From: Cricetomys ansorgei
Lineage: Eukaryota; Chordata; Mammalia; Rodentia; Nesomyidae
Direction: 5' to 3'
Assembly (NCBI GenBank): GCA_026225945.1
Contig: JAMJFZ010001258.1
Location: 9,958,001-10,022,000, forward strand
Length of the DNA: 64,000 bases
Shown here one piece after another: positions 10,825-21,843 of this stretch. A program made the translations under genes and the position numbers. Under the pieces are notes generated by a model that saw only the letters and a list, made by a program, of their open reading frames with translations, was not told where the DNA came from and did no database searches. Each line of letters opens with the position of its first letter. Positions within the stretch are counted from its first letter, which is position 1.

Positions 10825-13093
10825 AACTTTCATTTTACTTAGGAAAGATTTTGAATTTAGCATTTATTGTATCTGCCGAGTGGATTTGTGATGTCTTCCG
10901 TTTTCAGATAGAGGCACTCCAGTTTCATTCTTTTCAAATTAATCTGTGATAATAGTTTCTATTTCTCATTTCACTCAATGCTCCTTTGTGGAAAGTTGTT
11001 TCTTGCTTTCTTGTCACCACATTGCCCTATTTAAAAACTGATCTAGTTGTTTGATTCTACTTTTTGAAGTTAGCAAGCTCCATTTTTGAGAGAGAAGTCT
11101 AGGTTTTCAGACTCTTCCTTTAGTCTACACCAGATATCTCGACCCAGATTGTCCAACAGAAGACAATTAACCATGCCTTTCTATGGAACAGTGAAGCAGG
11201 AATTTCCCAAGCTTCCCAGAGTTGAACTGAAATCCCATCCATGGGTGTGTGACCTTCTGTGATTTAGAGAATAGTTCTTGTGGAACATGATGTATTTTAG
11301 GTTCCTGTTTAAGCTTCAGGCTGCTTTTCCATAATCCTCCTAGGCATATGAGCCTGCCTCTACTCATTGTGATCTCATGAAAAGCCTGGGTGTGTTCCTC
11401 TCTCTGTCCTGGTCACTTCGCCTTTTCCTTACCTTGACCCAGTAATATGTGAATGTGCTCTTTGTCACTGGAGAATTAATTTCTAGAAATCTCTCATGTG
11501 TTTTTACCTATCTTGATGTGGAAATGGCCACACAGTATTAAATTACTAAGTACTAAAGAGGCTGTTGAGAATATGTTGAAATCAGACATAAGTTTTTAAA
11601 CTTCCTCTAAATATGATTGAGTTGACAAACTCTGGGCCTAATTAGGAGACTGGTAGAAGTATTCACGATTGTTTTTATTGGATGAGAGGTTTCTCTGGTG
11701 GAAAAAAAAAATACTTAAAAAGCATTCTGGAGAGAAATAAAGAGAAGCTGGGTTTACATCCATGATTCCAAAAGCAACAGGGTGAACTGAGACAATGTCA
11801 ATTCACTTTTCTCTGTTTCATCCATGATCACAGAGAAACTGTATTTTCCTGGAGCAAAGTGCCCTGGGTGCTGGACTCTAGAACTAAGGCTAGCATAGAC
11901 AGATGATGCTTCTAAGTTATTACAAGGCGAGTTATGGCAATGACACCGGTCGTCAATTGGCTGAGAGAGATGACAATATATACACAAATCATCTGGGCTA
12001 ATGTGTACAAACACCGACATACATTACTAGGTTTGCAATGATCCGTAGTCCATTATAAAAGACAAAAAAACACAGCAAAAGAAATTTCACAAACCAATGT
12101 GAAATTTCATATCTGATCCCTGCTCCCACTGAAAATGTTGTTTGTTGATTATGTGGCTTAAAGGTAATTAAAAACACATTTCGTTTCTTTATTACTTTCC
12201 TTCAAAATCTCGACTTTTTCTTCTTCCCTAGAAAGTCGTGCTGAGTCAGTTTTATCTTCCAAAACAAACAATATCCATGCATTTGTAGCGTTGCGGACAG
12301 AACCGTTAAAAGGACTGCTGTGTAGGGAAGCGGCGCTAAGCCAAGCCACTACGGGACTGCCTTGGAGTGTACTTTTATGTTTTGTAACATTGATCTGCTG
12401 CAGCTCTTAGAGATGACAGAAGGCACCTGGCACTCACGTTTCCCCCATTTCCCTCAATTCAGGAAGACAGTTCGTTACCAGAAGCATAGCTGTGACTTCT
12501 CTACTTGTAAGCTTATCAGTTACACCCTAACTGAATCCACAAAATCAAATGCTTTCATGGCCTTTCATAAACTCCTAGGTTTAGCACATGCCCATCAACC
12601 ACACCCATACAGAGCTTCATCTGAGATTGGGGATTTTGAAATGAAAAGGCAGAGGAGACACGGTCTATACAGCTTTAGATCATGAATCGGACAAGAAGAA
12701 TTCTGCACATATCATTTTGCTTGTCTCATCTGCTAGTACTTGTTTAACTTTACTGTTTAGAATCTATGTACAAATAAACACCTATAGGTTCACTACATAG
12801 GCACAGTTAATGCATATTTTAAGATAGGTTTGCATCCCCATAGAATATGAAATTCATATATGTAGCAAAAAGTTTTGAAATTTCAAAATGTTAATTAACA
12901 AAATAGTTTACCAATAAAGCCATCACCGATTATAATCATTAATCATTTGTCTATCTTTTGTCATTTTTAGATTCATAAATACACTTCATGGATTTATTAA
13001 TATGTTCATGGATCATAAACTATACATTTTTAATGGTTGGCAAATTATTTTCTCACATGATATTAAAGCTTTTAGAATCTCAATCTTCAAATT
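10825..13093. other. Unique intron; local CpG cluster and inverted repeat
   Basis: No gene identified. A 10-bp perfect inverted repeat lies at 12081-12108. A small CpG-rich patch with a MARE-like TGCTGAGTCA lies at 12239-12355. The 107-codon ORF at 12362-12685 has no recognisable homology. Confidence 0.5.
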
Positions 13094-13268
13094 TTACTTG
13101 AAGATTTTTTTTGTTTTTGTTTTTTCAAGGAGGAGTTTCTCTGTTGTAACTCTGGCTATCCTGTAGACCAGAGTTGGCCTTGAACTTACAGAGATCTGCC
13201 TACTTCTGCCTCCTGAGTGCTAGGATTAAAGGAGTGTGCCATCACCACCCAGCTTACTTTAAGATTTT
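13094..13268 (-). mobile_element. B1 SINE with 15-bp target duplication
   Basis: Reverse B1: T-rich tail, GGAGTTTCTCTGTTGTAACT, CTGGCTATCCTGTAGACCAG, CTTCTGCCTCCTGAGTGC, GGATTAAAGG. The direct repeats are TTACTTGAAGATTTT (13094-13108) and TTACTTTAAGATTTT (13254-13268). Confidence 0.9.
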
Positions 13269-14979
13269 AATTACTGGCTAATTTTTCTCATTTTAATGGA
13301 CTTCTAGGTGACTTATTTTTAATTGGTTATAGTAAACAATATTGGGATTGTTTTCAGCACACATTTTTGTTTATATACAATATATATGTGTGTGCATTAT
13401 GCACTTTAGGCACTTCATAGAGGGAAGTACTAGATTAAAGATTAAATAAAGAGAAGTCACTTACTTTCTACTTAGTATATGATGATAATACAATAAAGTT
13501 TCAAAAGATATTATGAGGGAATAATTAAGATCTGAGGTATGGCACCTATTATAAAATGTCAAATAAATTTTCAGGTAAATTCCATACCAATTTATACTCT
13601 CATTCATGTTACAAGTAGGTACTTAATTTACTAGAGTCACACAGGCTTCTAGAGCATTATGACTTAATCTATGCTAATATTATGATAGCCATAAATTCTC
13701 ATCCTTAGTCCTTGTATATCTTGTGAAGTTGTTCACTTTAAGGTGCACTCACTTTCATACTCTGCATAACCTTCTACCTTTTGCACACCTTACCTTCTCT
13801 GATTTCCAAGATAATCATGGAAAGGAATGGAATTTTGCTTGATGTGTTGTTTTGGGAGGCTTTCTGATTTTTATCCTGGCATATTGATTATCCTGGTGGT
13901 CATCAGGCTAGCAACACTGCACCTGTGCTGTGGTGGGTGAACTCATGTTCTCCAGGGAGAAATTTATGTGACATCTATGAGCCACCAGACTGAGCCCTTT
14001 TAGATGCTGGCTGTAGTCTCCCCTGGCTTTGGAATCAAGGACTCTAGCTAGAGCTGAGAGGAGAGCTTTCTCATCACAAGTGTTACAAGAGTAGAAGACT
14101 TAAAATGGTAGGGAAAGAAAAAAAAAGAACATGTAGAACATGTCATCAGTTTTCCACAGATTATCTTTTCAGTTTCCCACTCTAAACTTAGAGAATTTGA
14201 ACTCATCTGTCCCTGGGTTTCCTTACCTGTATAAGAAGGGTAAGCTTATAATTCATAGAATTGCACAAAATTTTAAATTAGAAAAGTATTTTCGGACAAT
14301 TTTTAGTTGAGCTTCCCTAGGAAGAAAACCTTAAAGTAAGAAAATGGTCAAGGTGTTATTTGGAGATGATCCCTGGAAACAAGCTATGGAGAATGAGGAA
14401 GTTAGGCAGGGATGTCAGTCTAACTTACTGAGGGCAAGATTGGAGCCAGTTGATACCTGGGTGGCTGAAGCTTGGTGTCCCTGGGAAAGCTGAAATCAGA
14501 AAGTACCTGAGTCATTCTAGAAAAGAAGTGATGGTTGAGGTAGAGGAAACCTCCCTAAACTGGAGAAAAGCTACACACAGAACACAGTTATAGTAAAGAT
14601 AAATTGTAGGATTAAGTAAGAGGGTATGCATGGAAGATAAGCACAGTGCCTCCAATTCTAGCACCAGAGGAAGTCAAGATCACAGGATAGTCCATTGCTG
14701 TGATCTTCACACCATGTTTACAAAGCCAAGTAACAGTGTGATTTTCAGCAATAAATTTTAACAGTATTGTCAGACCTTGAAAGACAGTAGTAACTGAGAC
14801 AAAAACTCTGAACACAAGTATTTACAATTTGCCTGTGCATGATACATATGTATTTGAGCACGCATATAGGCAAATCAGGAATAAATGTACATGTCTATAA
14901 GCCTGGAACACTGGTGAGGGTTAAGGGAAGAGGATCTCAAGTTTAAGTCTGGTTTAAGCTTTCACAGTCATACGCACAG

Positions 14980-14982
<3 letters not shown>
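13269..14982. other. Unique intron
   Basis: No gene identified. Positions 14676-14745 resemble a segment found inside a SINE at 15343-15404 (see findings). Confidence 0.5.

Positions 14983-15026
<44 letters not shown>
14983..15026. repeat. (TG)n microsatellite
   Basis: 22 uninterrupted TG units; long and pure, so likely length-polymorphic. Confidence 0.95.
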
Positions 15027-15027
<1 letters not shown>

Positions 15028-15193
15028 CAAAATAATAAGGTGATGTAATTTACTTTGATTTCTATGCACTGTAACCAAGAGTTTATTTGGTCAAGAGATA
15101 ATTATTGAGTCTAGATAGCCAGTTCATATTAGATTGGTGCAAAAGAAAAGAACTTTAAATCTTCTCTTAAGGACTGAATAGACTCTTCAACAT

Positions 15194-15495
15194 TATTTAT
15201 TTATTTACATATTTATTTATTTAATGTATGTTGGTGTTTTGTGTACATATATGTCACAACATATATCCCTGGTGGCAGAGATAGTAGTAGACGTAGTTGG
15301 ATGTGCCCTGGAACTAGAGTTACAGATGCTTGTGAGAGAATAAAGATCATTAGAAAGTCTATCGCTGTGATATTCACACACTGTTTTCAAAACCAAGTAA
15401 TATAATTTGTTACACTATAGATGCTGGGAATTAAACTTTGGTCTTCTGGAAGACCAGTCAGTTACTTTTATCATGGATCCATCTCTTCTGCCCTA
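15194..15495 (-). mobile_element. B3/B2-family SINE inside the mariner, itself interrupted
   Basis: Reverse-strand tail (TTATTTATTTATTTAC, TTTTGTGTACATATATG), then CCTGGAACTAGAGTTACAGA and TGCTTGTGAG, then 84 foreign bases (15337-15420). It resumes with ATGCTGGGAATTAAAC and TGGTCTTCTGGAAGACCAG, ending CCATCTCTTCTGCCC. The two parts join seamlessly in the SINE consensus if the 84 bases are removed. Confidence 0.75.
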
Positions 15496-15747
15496 GAATC
15501 AATTTTTAATGTGGGTATGTTGTATGACATTTAAATTTACATTTCTTTCTATTCATTTTCACTAATGCCTTATTACTTGCTATCTATTTTATACAATGGA
15601 AATGAAGTTATACAAAAAACAATTTTGAGGATTTTCTATTTTTGATATCAAAATAAGTTGTAAAGTGGTGGCAACACTGCCAACACTCACATATTTGGCT
15701 CAGAACTGCCAATGAATAGAGTGTCATGGTCATACACGATGTCTTGT

Positions 15748-15900
15748 AGAGATTTGAGAAGTGGCTCCATGGTTAAGAAGATTTCCTCTTTTTGGAGAGG
15801 ATTGTAGTTTGGTACCCAGCACCCACGTGGCAGCCAACAATCCTCCTTAACTTCAGTTTCTGGGGATCAAGTACCCATTTTTGGCTTCCATGGGCACAGG

Positions 15901-15934
<34 letters not shown>

Positions 15935-15992
15935 CAATACATATACGTAGACATATACACGAAATAAAAATAATAGATGCATCTTGAAGAAA
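15748..15992 (+). mobile_element. B3 SINE inside the mariner
   Basis: Forward B3: GTGGCTCCATGGTTAAGAAG, TGGTACCCAGCACCCACGTG, GCAGCCAACAAT, CCATGGGCACAGGGCACACA, followed by a (CA)n run (about 15902-15931) and a short AAATAAAAATAATAG tail. Confidence 0.8.
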
Positions 15993-16211
15993 AAGATAGG
16001 AGAGATAGAAGAGTTTTGAAGATGAGGAGTCTAGCAGTTGGGCATGAGATCAAACATCAACGCTGACTCTCTTGTGACCACATGAGAAGGAGCATTCACT
16101 GGCCATCTGGCATTTGAAACATACTGGAGAAGTGAAAAACTTCAGTGAATGGGTGTCTCGTGAGCTAACCAAAAAATATTTTCCCTCTCTTCTCTTACTC
16201 TATACAACTCA

Positions 16212-16442
16212 GATATTTTTATGTTTAGTTTCTATAGATTTAATTTATTATATAATTTTTATTATTTAGTGTGTATGTGCGCATGTGCACATGTACACAT
16301 GCACACACACGCAGGTGCACCCAACTACCACACAAATGTGCCTGTGGATGGCAGAAGAGGGCATTAGATCTCTTAGAGTTAGAGTTGCAGGCAGCTGTGG
16401 GTGCCAGAAATGGGTGCTGGGAGCTGAACCTGGGTCACCTGT
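16212..16442 (-). mobile_element. B3 SINE (5'-truncated) inside the mariner
   Basis: Reverse B3: AT-rich tail, GTGTGTATGTGCGCATGTGC, GGCAGAAGAGGGCATTAGAT, GTTGCAGGCAGCTGTGG, GGGTGCTGGGAGCTGAACCT, GGGTCACCTG. The head expected next (CTCTTAACC...CCATCTCTCC) is absent, so it is truncated at that end. Confidence 0.75.
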
Positions 16443-17095
16443 TTTTTTTAGGGACAACATCTCTCTGACAACAAACAAAGCGGTTCTTGATCAGACTGTG
16501 AGATGTATGAAAAGTGGACAGTGTGTGACAAGTGGCAAGGACCAGCTCTGTAGTCTCAAAAGAAATCTCAAAAGCACTTCCAAAAGTCAACCTGCCACCA
16601 AAAATAATGGTTCTGGTAACTGTTTGGTGATCTGATCCACTACCAATGTCAGAATCCAATAGAAATCTTAATGTTTGGAAGTATGCTTCAGCAAATAAAC
16701 AGCACCAAAAACCATAATGCCTGAAGCCATTATAGGTCCAAATTGGGGGGGGGGCAATTTTCTACATGACAATGTCCAACCACACATCACAAAACAAGCA
16801 TAAACGAATTGGGATGAGAAGTTTTGCCTAATTCACTCATTTACCAATTGATTACTACTTCTTTAAGCATCTTGGTAGGGAAAACACTTTCACAACAATC
16901 AGACACAAAATCCTTTTCAGGAGTCCATTATATCCCAAAGCACAGATTTTCAAGATACAGGAATAAACAAACTGGTATGACTTGTTGGCAAATATATATT
17001 GATTGTAAAGGTTCTTGATTAGTAAAGATGTGTTTGAATCCAGTTAAAATGATTTAAAATTCACTAAGATTTCAGTTACTTTTGCTCCTACCTAA

Positions 17096-18724
17096 TTATA
17101 TGACTGACGGTCTGTCTTGAAAGACTTGAAGTACTATTCAATGACTTTACAAATGCTGTTTGCAAGATACTCTGTCAAAATGTGAAACTGGAACTAGGGA
17201 GGATGGTTCAGAGGCCATTATAGAAATTACTGCAAAATCGTGTTATCTACTGACACAGAGGATAGTAAACAGTCAGAATTACATCTTTCATTCACAAGGA
17301 CGTTAGAACGAGACCTTATCACTTGGAAAGATTGTTGTGAGCAATGAACAACAACTGGACTAGGAATCAATCTGCCTGGTAAACTATGGAGAGCCATGTT
17401 AATCTAAAAGTAATCTGCCTGTAAAGCAAGGAGACTTAGATAAAAATCTCCCTCTACTGTCACAAGAGGAGTCATGACCAGAGAGCAGGTCCCTGTGTTG
17501 TGAATTGAGGAGAGAATTACAGGGAGTCTGACTTTATGTTTTTTGAGAAAAGGCAACAATGCAAAGTGCATGATTTAGAGCAGGAAAACAGAAAGAAGGA
17601 TCAGGATTGACAACTGAAATCAGCAGCTACTGCGCTGTGAATAAAGAAGAGAGAAAAGACAGAAAAAGTGGAATGATGTCATCGGGCTGGCAGCCTTGTG
17701 TGTCTTCCACTCCCCCATAAGTCTGGCTCTGACTCCTGTCAGCTGCACCACCCACCTCTTCTCAGGGATGTAACCTAGATTTGCACCCTCTTAGGCATCC
17801 CTTCTCCCCACGTAAATCTTTTAGTCAGTGATGGTGTCCATGTGCTTGGCAATGGAAGGGTTATTTCCCGTGCAAAGTGGATTTAGGAATGGTTGCAGTA
17901 GCTCTCCTTTTAGGATAGTTGGATGATAAGTGGTGGTAGTTAACCTCATTTCAAATCTACCTGTGGAACAACTTCATAGGGATATACACACACAGGTGCA
18001 TGCACTAGCTCGCTCTCATCAGAAGGATCGAAATCCTGCAGAAGAACTTGGCTGTCAGACATGTGATTAGGTAGGAGGACAATTAGCAGACTCTGTGCTG
18101 TAGGTGGGTTTATTTTAATAGTGTTTGGGACATCATTGGGAAGAACAGCAGATGATTAGCATGGCTTTACAGAAATCTACACTGCAAAGTGACAAGAATT
18201 CAAGTAGAAACAGAAGGAATTCCTAAAAGATCTTTGCAACGAGAAGCCATTGGATGAGAGGATTACTCGTTGCTCTGGGGACTTGATTGCAGGCCTGGCA
18301 TTAGCCTTTTGAAGCCATTGTGCAAATTAAACATTGTCAGGTAATGTTTTCTGCTCGAAAGGAACAACAACCAACTGGCTAATTAAATTGAAGGGGAACT
18401 CCCTTTGCAAAGGATAACTAGTGTTCACAGAAACAACACAAATGAAATCTCAGCTTAAAAACGACCAGTGGCAAAAACTAGAGTTAAGGGACTGGGGAAC
18501 CAGTAAAGTCCTGGAAATTGATTCACAGTCTTGCTGGTGATGTGCCAAACTCCAGCAGTCTGATCCATTCTTATGTTCGAATTAACGTAAGAGGTAGAAT
18601 CTTTCTTGCACTAGTGTATCCCATTGGCCAACCTGTGGTTCCAGGTTTATGTTTTGACTTTGAGTATAGAAGGAAACTTTGACTCATTGACTCAGTAGAC
18701 TTCCATGGTGGGGATCAGAGAGTG
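17096..18724. other. Unique intron
   Basis: About 1.6 kb without a gene. Contains a weak U6-like segment near 18138-18205 and an AT-rich stretch with SOX/POU-like motifs at 18283-18440 (see findings). Confidence 0.5.
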
Positions 18725-18895
18725 TTTTTGTTTGTTTATTTTTTTTATTTTTTATTTTTTTAACAGAACCTCTCTATTTAGACCTGGCTGTGCTGCAACT
18801 CACTATGTAGACCAGGCCAGCTTCAGACTCACAGAGAACCTCCTGATGCAGCCTCCTCCGGAGTGCTGGAATTTAAGCTGTGGGCCACCATGCTT
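18725..18895 (-). mobile_element. B1 SINE, diverged
   Basis: T-rich tail at 18725-18762, then ACCTCTCTATTTAGACCTGG, CTGTGCTGCAACTCACTATG, TAGACCAGGCCAGCTTCAGA, CTCCTCCGGAGTGCTGG and GGGCCACCATGC. Many point changes mark it as an old copy. Confidence 0.8.
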
Positions 18896-18957
18896 TCTGA
18901 GAGACATTTGGATATTGGATATATGGGAGGAAGAATGGAACTTGAGTTGTTCTTGTG

Positions 18958-18992
<35 letters not shown>
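18958..18992. repeat. (CA)n microsatellite
   Basis: 17 CA units, perfect. Long reading frames crossing it on both strands are artefacts. Confidence 0.93.
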
Positions 18993-18994
<2 letters not shown>

Positions 18995-19449
18995 TTCCAT
19001 TGGGTAAATGATTGTTATAATAAACTCAACCACAGGGCTAATGTTTTGAATGATAGTATTATGGAATACTAAGATTTTAGGGCAAGCAAGAGTGAATAGA
19101 AATGGTGCTTCTCTTTTCCTGCAGGATGCACTTAAGGATGAAATGAAACATAAGGTAAGGTTGTGAATGCAACTGGAAGCTGAGCATGAACAGCTACTCG
19201 CCCTCCAACCCTCAGTCATTTCAGTGTCTAGGCAAATTAAAAGAGACTGCCTTTGAAACACTTGACATGGAACTAGATTGTGCAAAATGACTTCATTTGT
19301 TACCTTGAGTCAGTTTAATTTCATGAATTCCAAGAACCGAGGGCCAGCTACCATGTATTCATCTTACCAGTCTGTTCAGGTTAGTGCATTAGAGAAAGTC
19401 TCCCTATTAGGTAAATAGAGTATCTTTGCAAAGTTCGTATCAATCTTTA

Positions 19450-20550
19450 AAAAAATTTTTTAGTTAAAAACCACACCCACATACAACATAAAATTTGTTG
19501 TCTTAGTTATTTCTAACCGTAGAATTCAGTGATGTTAAGTATATTCACAGTATTCTGAAACAAAATTCCAAGATTTCCCTTACAATCTCAAACTCATATG
19601 CCTTAGGCAACAACCCCTTTCATTCTCTGCACAAACTCTGAAGACCACCATTCCAGTTCCTATTCCTGTGGGTGTGGCTGCCGTGGGAATCTCCCCTATG
19701 GAGAATTATGCAGGGTTAGTCTTTTTTGCTGTTACCTCAACACTCTTAGTGTCCATAAAGTTCCCGCTTATTGCTGCGTGCTCTGGTTTGTTTCCTGCAA
19801 CAGGGATCAGAGTCGGTTCCTCCACTTACAGCGGTTTGATTTGCATTTTTATTCTACATTATGTTGACATGGAAGTCCTTTGAATTCAGTAGAGAGGATA
19901 GTGAGATTTTAAAATTCAAATATTTTCTTGTAGTAGCAGTACCAAGAAGTTTTACTCTCAGATGCAGGCATTTATCAGCTATCTAAGCATATCTCAGATA
20001 TGCAGGGCTGAGCTGTGAGGTTCAGGAGCTTAGGTGAATTAAGTATGTTTTCAATTTATGGTGTTTTCAACTTATGATGGGCTTATGGGGACATAACCTC
20101 ACTTTAAATTGAAGAATATCTGCAGATACGCATACAAATGTGTTTATATAGTCACATTTTCTTCACCCGCTCGTATATCAGTGGCTATTTGGGTTAATTC
20201 CACAGTTAGACTACCTCCAATACTGCTACTGTCAATATGGGTATGCAAATCTGTTTGAGAATCTGCTTTCAATTCTCTTGGCTATTCACCCAAAAGCAGG
20301 ATTGCCAGATTATGTAGTAATTCTATTTTTAAAATATTTTTTGAGGGCCGGGTGATGGTGACTCATGCCTTTAATCTCAGCACTCAGGAAGGCAGAGGCA
20401 GGTTGATCTATGTGAGTTCGAATCTATAGAGTGAGTTCCAGGACAGCTAGAGTTACAACAGAGAAACAATGTGTCAAAAATAAACAAACAAAAAAATATT
20501 TTTGAGGAACTTCTGTGGTATTTTCCAAAGTTTATATACATACATTGTAT
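19450..20550 (-). mobile_element. Ancient L1M 3' region, split by a B1
   Basis: The + strand reads as antisense L1M: GTAGAATTCAGTGATGTTAA, GTATATTCACAGTATTCTG, later AGTGGCTATTTGGGTTAATT, CTGCTTTCAATTCTCTTGGC, AAAGCAGGATTGCCAGATTA and TGTAGTAATTCTATTTTTAA. It then continues across the B1 as TTTTTGAGGAACTTCTGTGG and TATTTTCC. This order is characteristic of old mammalian L1 3' ends. The middle (about 19670-20120) is only doubtfully L1. Confidence 0.65.
20332..20507 (+). mobile_element. B1 SINE inserted into the L1M
   Basis: Forward B1: GCCGGGTGATGGTGACTCAT, GCCTTTAATCTCAGCACTCA, GGCAGAGGCAGGTTGATC, GAGTGAGTTCCAGGACAGCT, GAGAAACAATGTGTCAAAAA. Target duplication: AAATATTTTTTGAGG before (20332-20346) and AAATATTTTTGAGG after (20494-20507), differing by one T. 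Confidence 0.92.
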
Positions 20551-21794
20551 GTATATATACATTGGGATATTTATGAGATACATATTATATATTTAATAAA
20601 TAAAATATTATATTTATATATTTATAAAACCATTTATACAGTCTTATCGACAGTCTATGGTTGCTTTGATTCTTTGTATTCTCTCTAACTTTATATTTAT
20701 CTTTCAAACGAAATCTATGTGACATAAAAGTCACAGGCCATGTGCTGAAGAGTTGATGAATGTGTGGGAAAGGTGGGATGGTACAGTCTAAGAATGGATG
20801 AACTGAATAATTTTCTGGGAGTTGCAAGTGTTTTAAAACTCAGGCTGAGGAAGAGAAGACAGAAAAAAACCACACAAGGAACTTTCGAAGGTGAATAGAA
20901 AGCATTCTAACTTTGGGAATCACGATGAACTAATAAATGAAATCAAGTGCTTGTAATCTAAATGCTGAACTAAGAAGAGAATAATCAACCACAGCTCAGT
21001 GTATAAGAAAATATTATAAAGAAATTTGTTACTTTTTAAGATAATTAGAAAATAAAAAGTATGATAAATTAGACAAATATACCAGGATATTTTCTCAAAA
21101 AAAATCCTTCCCCTTGACATTGGGGCTACATGAAATATGAGTAAAGGAAATGTTTTGAAATGTTTTCAAAATCAGACTGATGTAGTCCACCCCTCTGCCT
21201 CCAAACAATACTGACTATCACCATTTTATGGCTTGAGAGGTACGAAAATTGGGGCAAAACTACATGCCAGAATTCTACTAAAAATTATTCTGAACCTGGC
21301 CAGGCCACTTGACTTTGTTCCAGATTGAGATGTTGGATAATACCTATAGTGATACCTTTGAAAGGTTTGTTTGTTGGCCTTGTACATAATCTAAAATAAG
21401 GCAAATCTTTGTTTGCAACTCAGAACCAACTGCTTTGATGATGGGAATTAATGATCCCTTCAGTTCCTGTTCACCTTCACAGGCCACACTAATCTCTTCC
21501 ATTCAGTCCTGGTTACTACAGCACAGAGGTCGTCTTTTTTGTTGCTGTCAATAGGGGGAGTTAATTCTGAAAACATCTTTCCCTAAGGTCTTATCTCAAA
21601 ATCAACACATATCATTCAATGAAGATGATCTCTCTATCCGTTACAGTTGCTTTCATTATAGATTCCAACCAGAGACTTCAATAAAAGATTCCTGCAAAGA
21701 ACTGGTAGCAGCAATATCCCTCTTGAATTATCTTTTCAAGACAAGCCTTCATGGTCTTCTGCCTATACCCCGCACATACATGGATACATACATT

Positions 21795-21799
<5 letters not shown>
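20551..21799. other. AT-rich intron
   Basis: No gene identified. A near-palindrome, ATACATACATTGTATGTAT, lies just before this stretch at about 20536-20558. Confidence 0.5.

Positions 21800-21841
<42 letters not shown>
21800..21841. repeat. (CA)n microsatellite
   Basis: About 20 pure CA units after a TACATACATTTACATACATA lead-in. Confidence 0.93.

Positions 21842-21843
<2 letters not shown>

Larger units (their letters stand above)
15129..17095 (+). mobile_element. Mariner transposon fossil (Hsmar1/MMAR1 type), split by three SINEs
   Basis: The left end TTAGATTGGTGCAAAAG (15129) and right end TTTTGCTCCTACCTAA (17080-17095) are the inverted termini of the Hsmar1/MADE1 group. Mariner sequence is found at 15129-15193, 15496-15747, 15993-16211 and 16443-17095, together about 1.19 kb against about 1.29 kb for a full element. 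Internal landmarks: CTTATTACTTGCTATCTA, GTTTTGAAGATGAGGAG, CTCGTGAGCTAAC, GGTAACTGTTTGGTGATCTG, and HDNVQPH at 16765-16785 (the HDN motif with the second catalytic Asp). Near the C-terminus come PIDYYFFKHL and WQIYIDCKGS. Frameshifts, stops and loss of the third catalytic Asp (YSPDL region) make it dead. I recall a murine family named MMAR1 of this type. Confidence 0.85.

Noticed and set aside
12362..12685. 107-codon + strand ORF
   Set aside because: No recognisable family and no splice context; not supported as an exon.
17680..17700. CRE-like TGATGTCATC as a promoter
   Set aside because: Isolated motif without CpG enrichment, TATA or transcript evidence.
18803..19285. 160-codon ORF on the - strand
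   Set aside because: It crosses a (CA)n array, giving a Cys-Val run, and a B1; open only because of the repeat.
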